This document shows, one piece after another, positions 7,363 to 14,611 of a stretch of DNA of 64,000 nucleotides (its first letter is position 1; every line of letters begins with the position of its first letter). Under the pieces are notes generated by a model. That model had not been told where the DNA came from and did not search any database. It was given only the letters and a program-made list of their open reading frames with translations. Both the position numbers and the translations under genes were made by a program. The stretch comes from Vibrio sinaloensis DSM 21326 (lineage in GTDB: Bacteria; Pseudomonadota; Gammaproteobacteria; Enterobacterales; Vibrionaceae), in assembly GCF_000189275.1 (NCBI RefSeq), contig NZ_AEVT01000098.1, positions 62,001 through 126,000 on the forward strand, in the 5' to 3' direction.

Positions 7363-8592
7363 ATGAATGAACTTGTCCAACGCTTTCTGCGCTACGTCAC
7401 TTTTGATACTCAATCGAACCCTCACAACTCAGCGTGCCCAAGTAGCCCGGGACAGTTTACTTTTGCTGAGTTTCTTAAGACGGAGCTGATTGAGCTCGGG
7501 CTCAGCGATGTCTCGTTAGATTCCAATGGCTACCTGATGGCCAAGTTACCGAGCAACCTAGAGTACGATGTGCCTGCGATCGGTTTTATCGCTCACATGG
7601 ATACCGCTCCTGATGCGTCAGGCAAAGACGTTAAGCCACAACTTGTCGAAGATTATCAAGGTGGTGATATCGCCCTTGGGAAAGGGGACGAAGTTCTCTC
7701 GCCAATCCAATACCCAGATTTACACCGTTTGCACGGCCATAACCTGATTACAACTGATGGAACCACACTATTAGGGGCGGATAACAAAGCGGGTATCGCA
7801 GAAATCATCTCTGCTGTAGCTGAGCTTATCGCTCATCCTGAAATTCCTCATGGCGACATTTGTATCGGCTTTACGCCAGACGAAGAAATTGGTCGTGGCG
7901 CCAATTTGTTCGATGTAGAGAAGTTCGGCGCGCAATGGGCTTATACAATTGATGGTGGCCCGGTTGGTGAGCTGGAATACGAGAACTTCAACGCAACCAG
8001 TGCTGATGTGATTTGTCACGGTACGAATGTTCATCCAGGCACGGCGAAAGATAAAATGGTTAACGCAATGAACATTGCAGCCAAGTTCCAGCTAATGATG
8101 CCAGCAGACGAGACACCAGAAACCACAGAAGGCTATGAAGGGTTTTATCACCTAAAATCGGCCAACATGTCGGTGGCGAAAAGTGAACTTGGCTACATCA
8201 TCCGCGATTTCGAGCGTGAAGGACTAGAAGCCCGTAAAGCCTTTATGCAACAAAAAGTGGCTGAGTTAAATGACCAGCTAGACAAAGGGCGTGTAGAACT
8301 GGTGTTAACCGACAGCTACTTTAATATGAAAGAGATGGTAGAGCCGCATCCTCATATTATTGAATTGGCGAAGCAAGCTATGATCACCTGCGATGTTGAG
8401 CCGATGATTAAGCCTATCCGCGGTGGTACCGACGGTGCGAGACTCTCTTTCATGGGGCTACCTTGTCCTAACATCTTTACCGGTGGCTACAACTTCCACG
8501 GCATTCATGAGTTTATCTCGATTGAAGGCATGGAGCAGGCGGTGAAAGTGATCGTGACGTTGGCAGAGAAAACCGCGTTAAAATACAAGTAA
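7363..8592 (+). CDS. pepT: Peptidase T (tripeptide aminopeptidase)
   Basis: Cytosolic M20-family metallopeptidase that removes the N-terminal residue from tripeptides. The 409-residue length is that of the family. The di-zinc site is visible as HMDTAPD (His about 78), the bridging Asp in LLGADNKAG, the catalytic and ligand pair in DEEIGRGA, the Asp of TIDGGPVGELEYENFNA, and the C-terminal His in NFHGIHEF. The dimerisation domain with HPGTAKDKMVNA is present. AAAAGAGAT precedes the ATG. It likely recycles peptides taken up by importers such as the one at 57.5-63.2 kb; that link is inference. Confidence 0.97.
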   Translation: MNELVQRFLRYVTFDTQSNPHNSACPSSPGQFTFAEFLKTELIELGLSDVSLDSNGYLMAKLPSNLEYDVPAIGFIAHMDTAPDASGKDVKPQLVEDYQGGDIALGKGDEVLSPIQYPDLHRLHGHNLITTDGTTLLGADNKAGIAEIISAVAELIAHPEIPHGDICIGFTPDEEIGRGANLFDVEKFGAQWAYTIDGGPVGELEYENFNATSADVICHGTNVHPGTAKDKMVNAMNIAAKFQLMMPADETPETTEGYEGFYHLKSANMSVAKSELGYIIRDFEREGLEARKAFMQQKVAELNDQLDKGRVELVLTDSYFNMKEMVEPHPHIIELAKQAMITCDVEPMIKPIRGGTDGARLSFMGLPCPNIFTGGYNFHGIHEFISIEGMEQAVKVIVTLAEKTALKYK

Positions 8593-8670
8593 ACTTTTGT
8601 TAAAGCCCTGATATCTTCTTGATAATAGTGTACATTTATTTCATGTATGCAGAATTAATAGGTTATTGAT

Positions 8671-9138
8671 ATGAAATGGGCTTTATCGATTGTGAGTCAC
8701 CTTGTTGTTGGTGGAGTAGGCTTTGCGTTAGGCATCTATGCACTGCCTATTCTTACCCAGCCAGCATCCCCGTCTATGCAAGCCGTAGAGAGCGTGACGA
8801 ATCAAGCGCTTTTCACGGGGGCTTTTCAGCGAGATCGCCAAGATAGTGACTTCCTCCATTGGGGAGAGGGTTCATTATCTATCAGCGACTCACACATTGC
8901 CTTTGTTGGTGAGTTAGCTCCGGGGCCAGATTACAAGTTGTATCTATCGCCCAAGTTTATCGAGACTGAAGCCGACTTTAATGCTAATAAGGCCGCTATG
9001 GTTCAGATTGGCGATGTGAAAACGTTTGATCGCTTTTCTCTGAGCATCCCTGAACAGATCGATATTGCTAACTACAATACGGCGATCGTTTGGTGCGAAA
9101 CCTTTGGCGAGTTCATCACGTCCGCAAGATTTAAATAA
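8671..9138 (+). CDS. DM13-domain exported protein
   Basis: A 155-residue protein with an N-terminal hydrophobic segment (about 5-28) that acts as membrane anchor or uncleaved signal, followed by one DM13 domain (ALFTGAF ... WGEGSLSISDSHIAFVGELAPGPDYKLYLSP ... YNTAIVWCETFGEFITSARF). DM13 domains occur in exported proteins and have been proposed to take part in redox or electron-transfer steps; the conserved Cys near the C-terminus (IVWCE) fits that idea. AGGT lies seven bases before the ATG. Its partner is not evident from the neighbours. Confidence 0.85.
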   Translation: MKWALSIVSHLVVGGVGFALGIYALPILTQPASPSMQAVESVTNQALFTGAFQRDRQDSDFLHWGEGSLSISDSHIAFVGELAPGPDYKLYLSPKFIETEADFNANKAAMVQIGDVKTFDRFSLSIPEQIDIANYNTAIVWCETFGEFITSARFK

Positions 9139-9263
9139 GCCTAACTCCTCTCACATCATTTTGGTTGAATCTAGTTTGCATTCTTGGCATCTCCAACTGG
9201 ATTTGGCCAGAGTTGTATGGGAAGTTAGCGTTCGAAACCAATCACAAAAACACGATTATTATT

Positions 9264-9288
9264 AAAGGGGCTATGGCCCCTTTCTTTT
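9264..9288 (+). terminator. Terminator before the MscS-like gene
   Basis: AAAGGGGC pairs with GCCCCTTT around TATG and runs into CTTTT. It closes the DM13 transcript. Confidence 0.88.
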
Positions 9289-9307
9289 ATGACTTAGGGG
9301 AGCGAGC

Positions 9308-10156
9308 ATGGAGAAAGTACACGCAGCTATTGATTTTCTTCTGACTCAAAAATTGCTGTTTACGGCAATTATTATCATGTTCATCATACTTATTCGCCGG
9401 TTGATACTTTGGAAGATCCGGGGTGATGTGGCATTTGTATCGGAAGAGCAGCGCAACTGGATGTCTCGCACCAAGAATGGGTCATTTGCGCTTACCGTAT
9501 TACTTTTGTTTATTCTATGGCAGTCCGAAATAAACGAGTTTGCGTTATCGGTTACCGCGATTGCCGTTGCGATTGTTGTCGCATCGAAGGAAATCATTCT
9601 TTGTTTTACCGGCTCCATTCAACGTGCAAGTTCGCGCTCGTTTCGGATTGGTGATTGGATTGAAGTTGGCAAAATCTGCGGTGAAGTTATAGAGCACAAT
9701 ATGATGGCCACCGTGATACAAGAGATAGATCTGCACCACGGTCAGTATGATTATACGGGGAAAACAGCAACGCTACCGAACAGCATGTTCTTCACCTATC
9801 CGGTTAAGAACCTTAACTTTATGAAACGGTATGTGTATCACGATTTTGCCATCATAGTACCGAAGTTTGTTAACTTATATCCGTTAGTGCCTGTTATGCT
9901 CGAAAAAATCGACAGCCATATTAGCTATTTCAGCGATGTCGCTAAGCGTTACAACGCCGTTATCGAGAAACACGCAGGTGTCGATTTACCTGGCTCAGAG
10001 CCGCATATACATATAACCAGTGGCGCGACAGGGGAGCAAGTTGTTCACTTCATGCTTTTCTGCCCTACAGATAAAGCCACGCACTTGGAGCAAGAAATCC
10101 GAGCTGATTTTATGCAGCTTTATGAGGAAACATTTCCCAAAGAAAGCTCTGAGTAA
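9308..10156 (+). CDS. MscS-family mechanosensitive channel-like protein
   Basis: A 282-residue inner-membrane protein with three hydrophobic segments in the first 105 residues, the third being the pore-type helix (SVTAIAVAIVVASKEIILCFTGSI), then a beta domain typical of MscS (RIGDWIEVGKICGEVIEHNMMATVIQE split over about 115-141) and a cytosolic alpha/beta tail. MscS-type channels open under membrane tension and release osmolytes. The pore helix is less Gly/Ala-patterned than that of E. coli MscS, so conductance may differ. GGGGAG lies five bases before the ATG. The GFA-fold gene follows after 18 bases and may share its transcript. Confidence 0.88.
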   Translation: MEKVHAAIDFLLTQKLLFTAIIIMFIILIRRLILWKIRGDVAFVSEEQRNWMSRTKNGSFALTVLLLFILWQSEINEFALSVTAIAVAIVVASKEIILCFTGSIQRASSRSFRIGDWIEVGKICGEVIEHNMMATVIQEIDLHHGQYDYTGKTATLPNSMFFTYPVKNLNFMKRYVYHDFAIIVPKFVNLYPLVPVMLEKIDSHISYFSDVAKRYNAVIEKHAGVDLPGSEPHIHITSGATGEQVVHFMLFCPTDKATHLEQEIRADFMQLYEETFPKESSE

Positions 10157-10174
10157 AACACAAGGAGTTCATGG

Positions 10175-10570
10175 ATGATCAAACAAGTCGGCCCAACAGT
10201 GATTAAGGAAAAACACACGCTCACTTGTCATTGTGGCAGCGTCGAATTAGAACTGTCGTTGCCCAATGGTATCGAGAAGCCGCGACGCTGCGATTGTTCA
10301 ATATGCCGACGTCGGGGCGCAATCGTTGCGTCGGTGAAGCTTGATGGCATTCGCATCGTAAAAGGCGAGGATGTGCTCAAGCTCTACCAATTCAACACTC
10401 ACACCGCCAAGCACTACTTCTGCTCAAACTGCGGGATCTATACTCATCACCAAAGACGATCGGCACCTGATGAATACGGTTACAACCTAGGTTGCTTAGA
10501 AGGGGTGAATCCGTTTGATATTGGCGAAGTCGTGACCAATGATGGAGTCAACCACCCCGCAGATCGTTAA
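10175..10570 (+). CDS. GFA-fold (CENP-V/GFA family) zinc protein
   Basis: A 131-residue cytosolic protein of the family named for glutathione-dependent formaldehyde-activating enzyme. Zinc-binding cysteines are seen as CHCGSV (about 19-21), CDCSICRRRG (about 39-44) and CSNCGIYTHH (about 88-91). Most members have no proven reaction, and the link to formaldehyde is inherited naming, so I make no functional claim beyond zinc binding. AAGGAG precedes the ATG at good spacing, and the gene follows the MscS-like gene closely. Confidence 0.85.
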   Translation: MIKQVGPTVIKEKHTLTCHCGSVELELSLPNGIEKPRRCDCSICRRRGAIVASVKLDGIRIVKGEDVLKLYQFNTHTAKHYFCSNCGIYTHHQRRSAPDEYGYNLGCLEGVNPFDIGEVVTNDGVNHPADR

Positions 10571-10641
10571 CCTCACCACCAAAAGTATCCGTTATCATGA
10601 CGACAAACAGTGTGATTCGATCTCCAGTTTAATTTCAAGTA

Positions 10642-10685
10642 TGGTGCGCCGAGTTGCTTATCTCGGTTCAACGCACGGCGCACCA
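10642..10685. repeat. Inverted repeat between the GFA and EIIC-EAL genes
   Basis: TGGTGCGCCG (10642-10651) and CGGCGCACCA (10676-10685) are perfect arms around a 24-base loop that itself contains CGAG/CTCG. No T-run follows. It may be an operator or an mRNA structure; nothing else in the 280-base gap is recognised. Confidence 0.55.
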
Positions 10686-10851
10686 CATTTAATCGCGTCA
10701 GGAAATTAAAACGTTATCAAGGACTTGCGAGACCAAGATTAAGCCTGGTTGCTTGATATCAAGCGACTTATCCGTGTCGTACTCTATTCACCTAAATTTA
10801 AAGATGAAGACAGCGGCATTTGTAGACGAAAAGAAGCGTTAGGCTCGGTCA

Positions 10852-12903
10852 ATGAAGTCCTTGTTAAATAATCGGTTGGTCTATGCGTTTTTTGCTAGAG
10901 TATCGCAAAACGCATATCTTAATGGCTTATGTAATGTCTTTGTGATGCTACTACCAGTATCGCTCTTATCTGCGTTTAGCATGTTAGTGGGTAACGGTGT
11001 TAGCTTGCTTGGTTATCAAGAGATTGCCGAGCGAATTTTGTTTGTCAGTACACTGGTGTGGAAAATGTTCCCCATTTTGCTGCTGATATACTTTGCTCAG
11101 TTTTTAGGTCGTTTACACAAACTCTCTCTTACGACGATCATCACTCCATCGTTACTGATTTACGTTATTTTATGTAATGAATGGGGATTGTTGCACCCAG
11201 GATCTATATTACCTTCTAATTACCCGTTAGCCATTTTAACGCCGTTCGTCATCGCTCATACGGTGAGGAATTTGTTGCAACGGCGTTGGATTATTCAGTC
11301 TGAGTTACCAAACGTCGTTGACCAATCTCTTAACCTGGTCATTGGTACCTTATTACTTGTTTTGGTTTACGTGGCGGCAGGTTACCTATTGGGGTATTGG
11401 GTACAAACATCGAGCTTTGTTCAAGGTTTTCTGCCAACGCTCGACACTGGCTCTTTAGCCGACGCGGTTTGGTATGAGTTGGTGCGAAACTTGTTTTGGT
11501 CGATTGGTATCAACGGGCATATCATTTTTTCACCATATAAAGCTGAGCTGTACGCATTAACTCAATCCAGCTTTGAAATGCATGAACAGCTTGGTTCGCC
11601 AATCCCCATATTAACCAGTAACTTTTATGATATTTATGCTGGTATAGGCGGGGCGGGTAACACGCTAAGCCTCGTAATTTGCATGCTTATTTTTGCCCGT
11701 AATAAAGGTTATCGGACTCTCGCGCTAGCGGCGCTGACTCTGAGTGTTTTTAACATCAACGAGCCAATATTGTTTGGCTTACCGGTTATCTTTAACCCTG
11801 TTTTATTGCTGCCGTTTATCCTAGTTCCGATACTCGGAATTCTGTTGGCTTACTGGGCAATTTCTTTGGGATTGGTCGAGCCAGTTTCCCAGTTCATCAG
11901 TTGGATGACCCCAGCGTTTTTTAGTGGTTATTTAGCTACCGGTGGAGATATAAATGCTTCGTTGCTTCAATTAGTTATTGTGACTGCCGGAGTGTTCGTC
12001 TATATGCCTTTCTTTCGCCAAATGGACCAAGTAGTGGGTAGCTATGACGTTTTCTCTAAAGGGCCATCGGATGAGTTTTTTAATTATGAAGAGGTTGGAA
12101 TCAACCGCAACATTACTGGGTTGTTCCCTCATATGAGTAGTAACCTAGCAGCGCAAAAAGCAATCAGTGAGCTGCAACGCAGTGGGGATTTTGTTCTTTT
12201 TTACCAACCGCAATATGACACGGCTTGTGGGTGTGTGAGCTCGCTTGAAGTATTGATAAGGCATCGTAGCCACCAAGGCGTAGTAACGCCGCCAACGTTT
12301 TTAACTCATTTTGGTCAGTTAGGGTTAACTGCGGAATTGGATCTTTGGGTGATCAAGCAGGCTCTCCTTGAAGTTTCGCCATTGGCGCACAATCAGCTTT
12401 TCAAGGTCTCTATCAATGTCTCTCCTGATACTGTACTGATTCCTGGTTTTGCTCAAACCGTGATGAATATGATTGAAAGCAGCGCTCTAGATTTCCACCA
12501 AGTTGAGCTTGAGATAACCGAAGAGTTACTCATTCAAGATGAAACGACAACTTGGAATGTGCTCCAGCAACTTCGTAGTGTGGGGATACAGATTGCCCTT
12601 GATGATTTTGGCTCTGGTTACTCTTCTATTGGCTACTTGAACAAGTTTGATTTTGACAAGGTCAAAATCGATCGCTCTTTGCTGCTCAATCTAACGCAGA
12701 AGAATGGGCGAGAAATGTTTCGCCTAACCAGCGAACTAGTGAGGACTATGGGGGCTGCAATCGTTGTTGAGGGGGTGGAAAGTGAAGAGCAATTGGCGTT
12801 TGTCAATCTACAGAACATTCATCTAGTGCAAGGCTATTTGTTCTACAAACCGATGTCTTTTAACGATGTGTTTGAACAGGTTGAGTTTTGTACAAGCCGT
12901 TGA
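10852..12903 (+). CDS. PTS EIIC-like membrane domain fused to an EAL c-di-GMP phosphodiesterase domain
   Basis: A 683-residue fusion. Residues 1 to about 400 form a multi-helix membrane domain resembling the EIIC sugar channel of the lactose/cellobiose PTS family, including FNINEPILFGLPVIFNP. No EIIA or EIIB domain is attached or encoded nearby. From about residue 425 a complete EAL domain follows: the signature reads EVL (about 466) in place of EAL, and INVSPD, ELEITEELL, LDDFGSGYSS (about 583), KVKIDRSL, VVEGVES and VQGYLFYKP supply the metal and catalytic residues, so phosphodiesterase activity is likely. The obvious reading is a membrane sensor in which sugar binding or transport alters c-di-GMP breakdown. 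That coupling is inference. The start has only a weak ribosome site. Confidence 0.9.
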   Translation: MKSLLNNRLVYAFFARVSQNAYLNGLCNVFVMLLPVSLLSAFSMLVGNGVSLLGYQEIAERILFVSTLVWKMFPILLLIYFAQFLGRLHKLSLTTIITPSLLIYVILCNEWGLLHPGSILPSNYPLAILTPFVIAHTVRNLLQRRWIIQSELPNVVDQSLNLVIGTLLLVLVYVAAGYLLGYWVQTSSFVQGFLPTLDTGSLADAVWYELVRNLFWSIGINGHIIFSPYKAELYALTQSSFEMHEQLGSPIPILTSNFYDIYAGIGGAGNTLSLVICMLIFARNKGYRTLALAALTLSVFNINEPILFGLPVIFNPVLLLPFILVPILGILLAYWAISLGLVEPVSQFISWMTPAFFSGYLATGGDINASLLQLVIVTAGVFVYMPFFRQMDQVVGSYDVFSKGPSDEFFNYEEVGINRNITGLFPHMSSNLAAQKAISELQRSGDFVLFYQPQYDTACGCVSSLEVLIRHRSHQGVVTPPTFLTHFGQLGLTAELDLWVIKQALLEVSPLAHNQLFKVSINVSPDTVLIPGFAQTVMNMIESSALDFHQVELEITEELLIQDETTTWNVLQQLRSVGIQIALDDFGSGYSSIGYLNKFDFDKVKIDRSLLLNLTQKNGREMFRLTSELVRTMGAAIVVEGVESEEQLAFVNLQNIHLVQGYLFYKPMSFNDVFEQVEFCTSR

Positions 12904-12929
12904 GTTGAATTCTCACTGTGTTAGATAAG

Positions 12930-12956
12930 AAAAGAGGAGCGCGATGCTCCTCTTTT
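12930..12956. terminator. Bidirectional terminator between EIIC-EAL and acr3
   Basis: AAAAGAGGAGC pairs perfectly with GCTCCTCTTTT around GCGAT, giving T-runs for both converging genes. Confidence 0.9.
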
Positions 12957-12970
12957 CATTGTTGTTCTGT

Positions 12971-14035
12971 TTATCGTTTGGCCTGATATTTTTCCTTCAT
13001 ACGAAGCGCGACATTCACCAAGGCGATCAGCACTGGCACCTCAATAAGTGGGCCAATCACACCAGCAAAAGCCTGATCGGAGTTTAAGCCGAATACTGCA
13101 ATGGATACCGCGATGGCAAGCTCAAAGTTATTTCCGGTCGCGGTGAAGGCGATGGAGGCATTCTTGTCATAATCGATACCGAGCTTTTTACCGACAAAGA
13201 AGCTCACAAAGAACATAACAACGAAGTAAATGCCAAGGGGGATTGCCACTCTCACGACATCCATCGGTAGCTCAAGAATCATCTCTCCTTTGAGACTGAA
13301 CATCAGCACTATAGTGGCAAGCAAAGCGATCAGTGTGATAGGGGAGATCCGTGGTATGAACACGTCGTTATACCACTGCTCGCCTTTCGCCTTAACTAAG
13401 TAATAGCGGCTTAGAAAGCCAGCAAGAAATGGGATGCCAAGGTAAATCAGCACGCTTTCTGCAATATCTAGCATTGAGATATCAACAGCAAAACCTTGAT
13501 GGCCGAAAAACGGTGGTAATACAGTGATAAACAACCAAGCCATAAAGCTATAAGTGACGATTTGAAAAGCGCTATTTATCGCTACCAGTGCAGCACCGTA
13601 CTCTTTGTTGCCTCCACCAATATCATTCCATACCAACACCATAGCGATACAGCGAGCAAGGCCAATAAGGATAATGCCAACCATATAGCCAGGGTGATCG
13701 CCTAAGAAAGTCAGTGCGAGGACAAACATCAAAGTAGGACCCACGACCCAGTTCATGATAAGTGACAGGGTAATGGCTTTCTTATCTTGTTTGACTTTGC
13801 CTAACAGGGTGTAGTCGACCTTGGCGAGTGGGGGATACATCATCAAAATCAACCCGATAGCGAGCGGGATGTTTGTGCTGCCTACAGACAAGGAGTCATT
13901 CCACTCAGCAATTTGTGGAAACATGGCGCCTATTGCAACACCGACTGCCATTGCTACAAAGATCCAAACGGTTAAATAGCGGTCTAGAAAGCTCATATTG
14001 GTGGCGGCATTGGAGCTTAAGGTTTGAGTTGTCAT
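12971..14035 (-). CDS. acr3: ACR3-family arsenite efflux permease
   Basis: Inner-membrane carrier that expels arsenite (and possibly antimonite) using the proton gradient. The 354 residues carry about ten hydrophobic helices and typical ACR3 stretches, including MYPPLAKVDY and the conserved Cys in GLARCIAMVLVWNDI, plus TGNNFELAIAV in the second half. It is the second gene of an arsR-acr3 unit; a copy of the operator that precedes arsR also sits 19 bases before this start, so it may have its own controlled promoter. No arsenate reductase or arsA is seen nearby. The identification of the family is secure. Confidence 0.95.
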   Translation of the reverse strand: MTTQTLSSNAATNMSFLDRYLTVWIFVAMAVGVAIGAMFPQIAEWNDSLSVGSTNIPLAIGLILMMYPPLAKVDYTLLGKVKQDKKAITLSLIMNWVVGPTLMFVLALTFLGDHPGYMVGIILIGLARCIAMVLVWNDIGGGNKEYGAALVAINSAFQIVTYSFMAWLFITVLPPFFGHQGFAVDISMLDIAESVLIYLGIPFLAGFLSRYYLVKAKGEQWYNDVFIPRISPITLIALLATIVLMFSLKGEMILELPMDVVRVAIPLGIYFVVMFFVSFFVGKKLGIDYDKNASIAFTATGNNFELAIAVSIAVFGLNSDQAFAGVIGPLIEVPVLIALVNVALRMKEKYQAKR

Positions 14036-14053
14036 AGCATTTCTCGTTCGTTT

Positions 14054-14069
14054 ATCGTCGAAAGGCGAT
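14054..14069. promoter_or_regulatory. ars operator copy 2, before acr3
   Basis: ATCGTCGAAAGGCGAT is an ATCG/CGAT inverted repeat that shares 14 of 16 bases with the site before arsR. Its place 19 bases upstream of acr3 suggests a second ArsR-bound promoter inside the unit. Confidence 0.6.
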
Positions 14070-14120
14070 GTATTTGCTTATAAAAATTCTCGACCTGTTA
14101 TAACAAGCCAAGATGGCAAT

Positions 14121-14462
14121 TTAGTTAAAAATTGAAGAAAACAACTGATTAAAATTATTCAGTGTTTCGCGATTTACTCGGTAGCATACCTTTGGCGGGT
14201 TAGGCTCTGCGTGAATTAAATTCGCTTGTTTCAAAATACGTAAGTGCTCGGACACTGTTGACTGTGCCAGACCAAGTTCAGAAACCAAGTCACTGTTCAA
14301 ACAACCACCTAGCTTATCTAAGGTGAAAAGGATTTTAAGGATCCTCACACGAGCCGGATGTGACAAAGCTTTAGCTTGCTGAGCCAACACGGCTTCTTGT
14401 TCTAGCTGCTCTTCTGTCGAGCTTAGTGCCTGCTGATTAGCAAACGTACATTGATTTGACAT
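14121..14462 (-). CDS. arsR: ArsR-family metalloregulator
   Basis: A 113-residue winged-helix repressor that leaves DNA when it binds As(III). The recognition region reads LAQSTVSEHLRILKQANLI and the wing PPKVCYRVN. The classic CVCDLC motif of E. coli ArsR is absent; instead three cysteines lie at positions 5, 54 (LGGCLNSDL) and 93 (KVCYRV), which could form a different three-sulphur site, possibly across the dimer. It is encoded just before acr3, and matching 16-base operators precede both genes. Arsenic as the inducer follows from the neighbour; direct evidence of metal specificity is lacking. Confidence 0.9.
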   Translation of the reverse strand: MSNQCTFANQQALSSTEEQLEQEAVLAQQAKALSHPARVRILKILFTLDKLGGCLNSDLVSELGLAQSTVSEHLRILKQANLIHAEPNPPKVCYRVNRETLNNFNQLFSSIFN

Positions 14463-14476
14463 AGTGTATATAGTTA

Positions 14477-14492
14477 ATCGTCGAATTGCGAT
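14477..14492. promoter_or_regulatory. ars operator copy 1, before arsR
   Basis: ATCGTCGAATTGCGAT, an ATCG/CGAT inverted repeat 15 bases before the arsR start, nearly identical to the site before acr3. Autoregulation by ArsR is the likely role. Confidence 0.6.
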
Positions 14493-14611
14493 GCATTGTA
14501 GATCGAAAACTATTCCACTGCAAATATGAGATTTGACTTTATAAACTACGTCAATTTTATAAACAAAAACATATATTTGAGCTATATTGCCCTTAATCTA
14601 ACAACAGAAGT

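Noticed and set aside
10642..10660. A sigma-54-type promoter (TGGTGC ... TTGCT)
   Set aside because: The spacing between GG and GC is one base too long and the -24 element is degenerate.
10838..10844. GTTAGGC resembling an integron attC core site
   Set aside because: No paired inverse core or cassette structure is nearby; a 7-base match is expected by chance.
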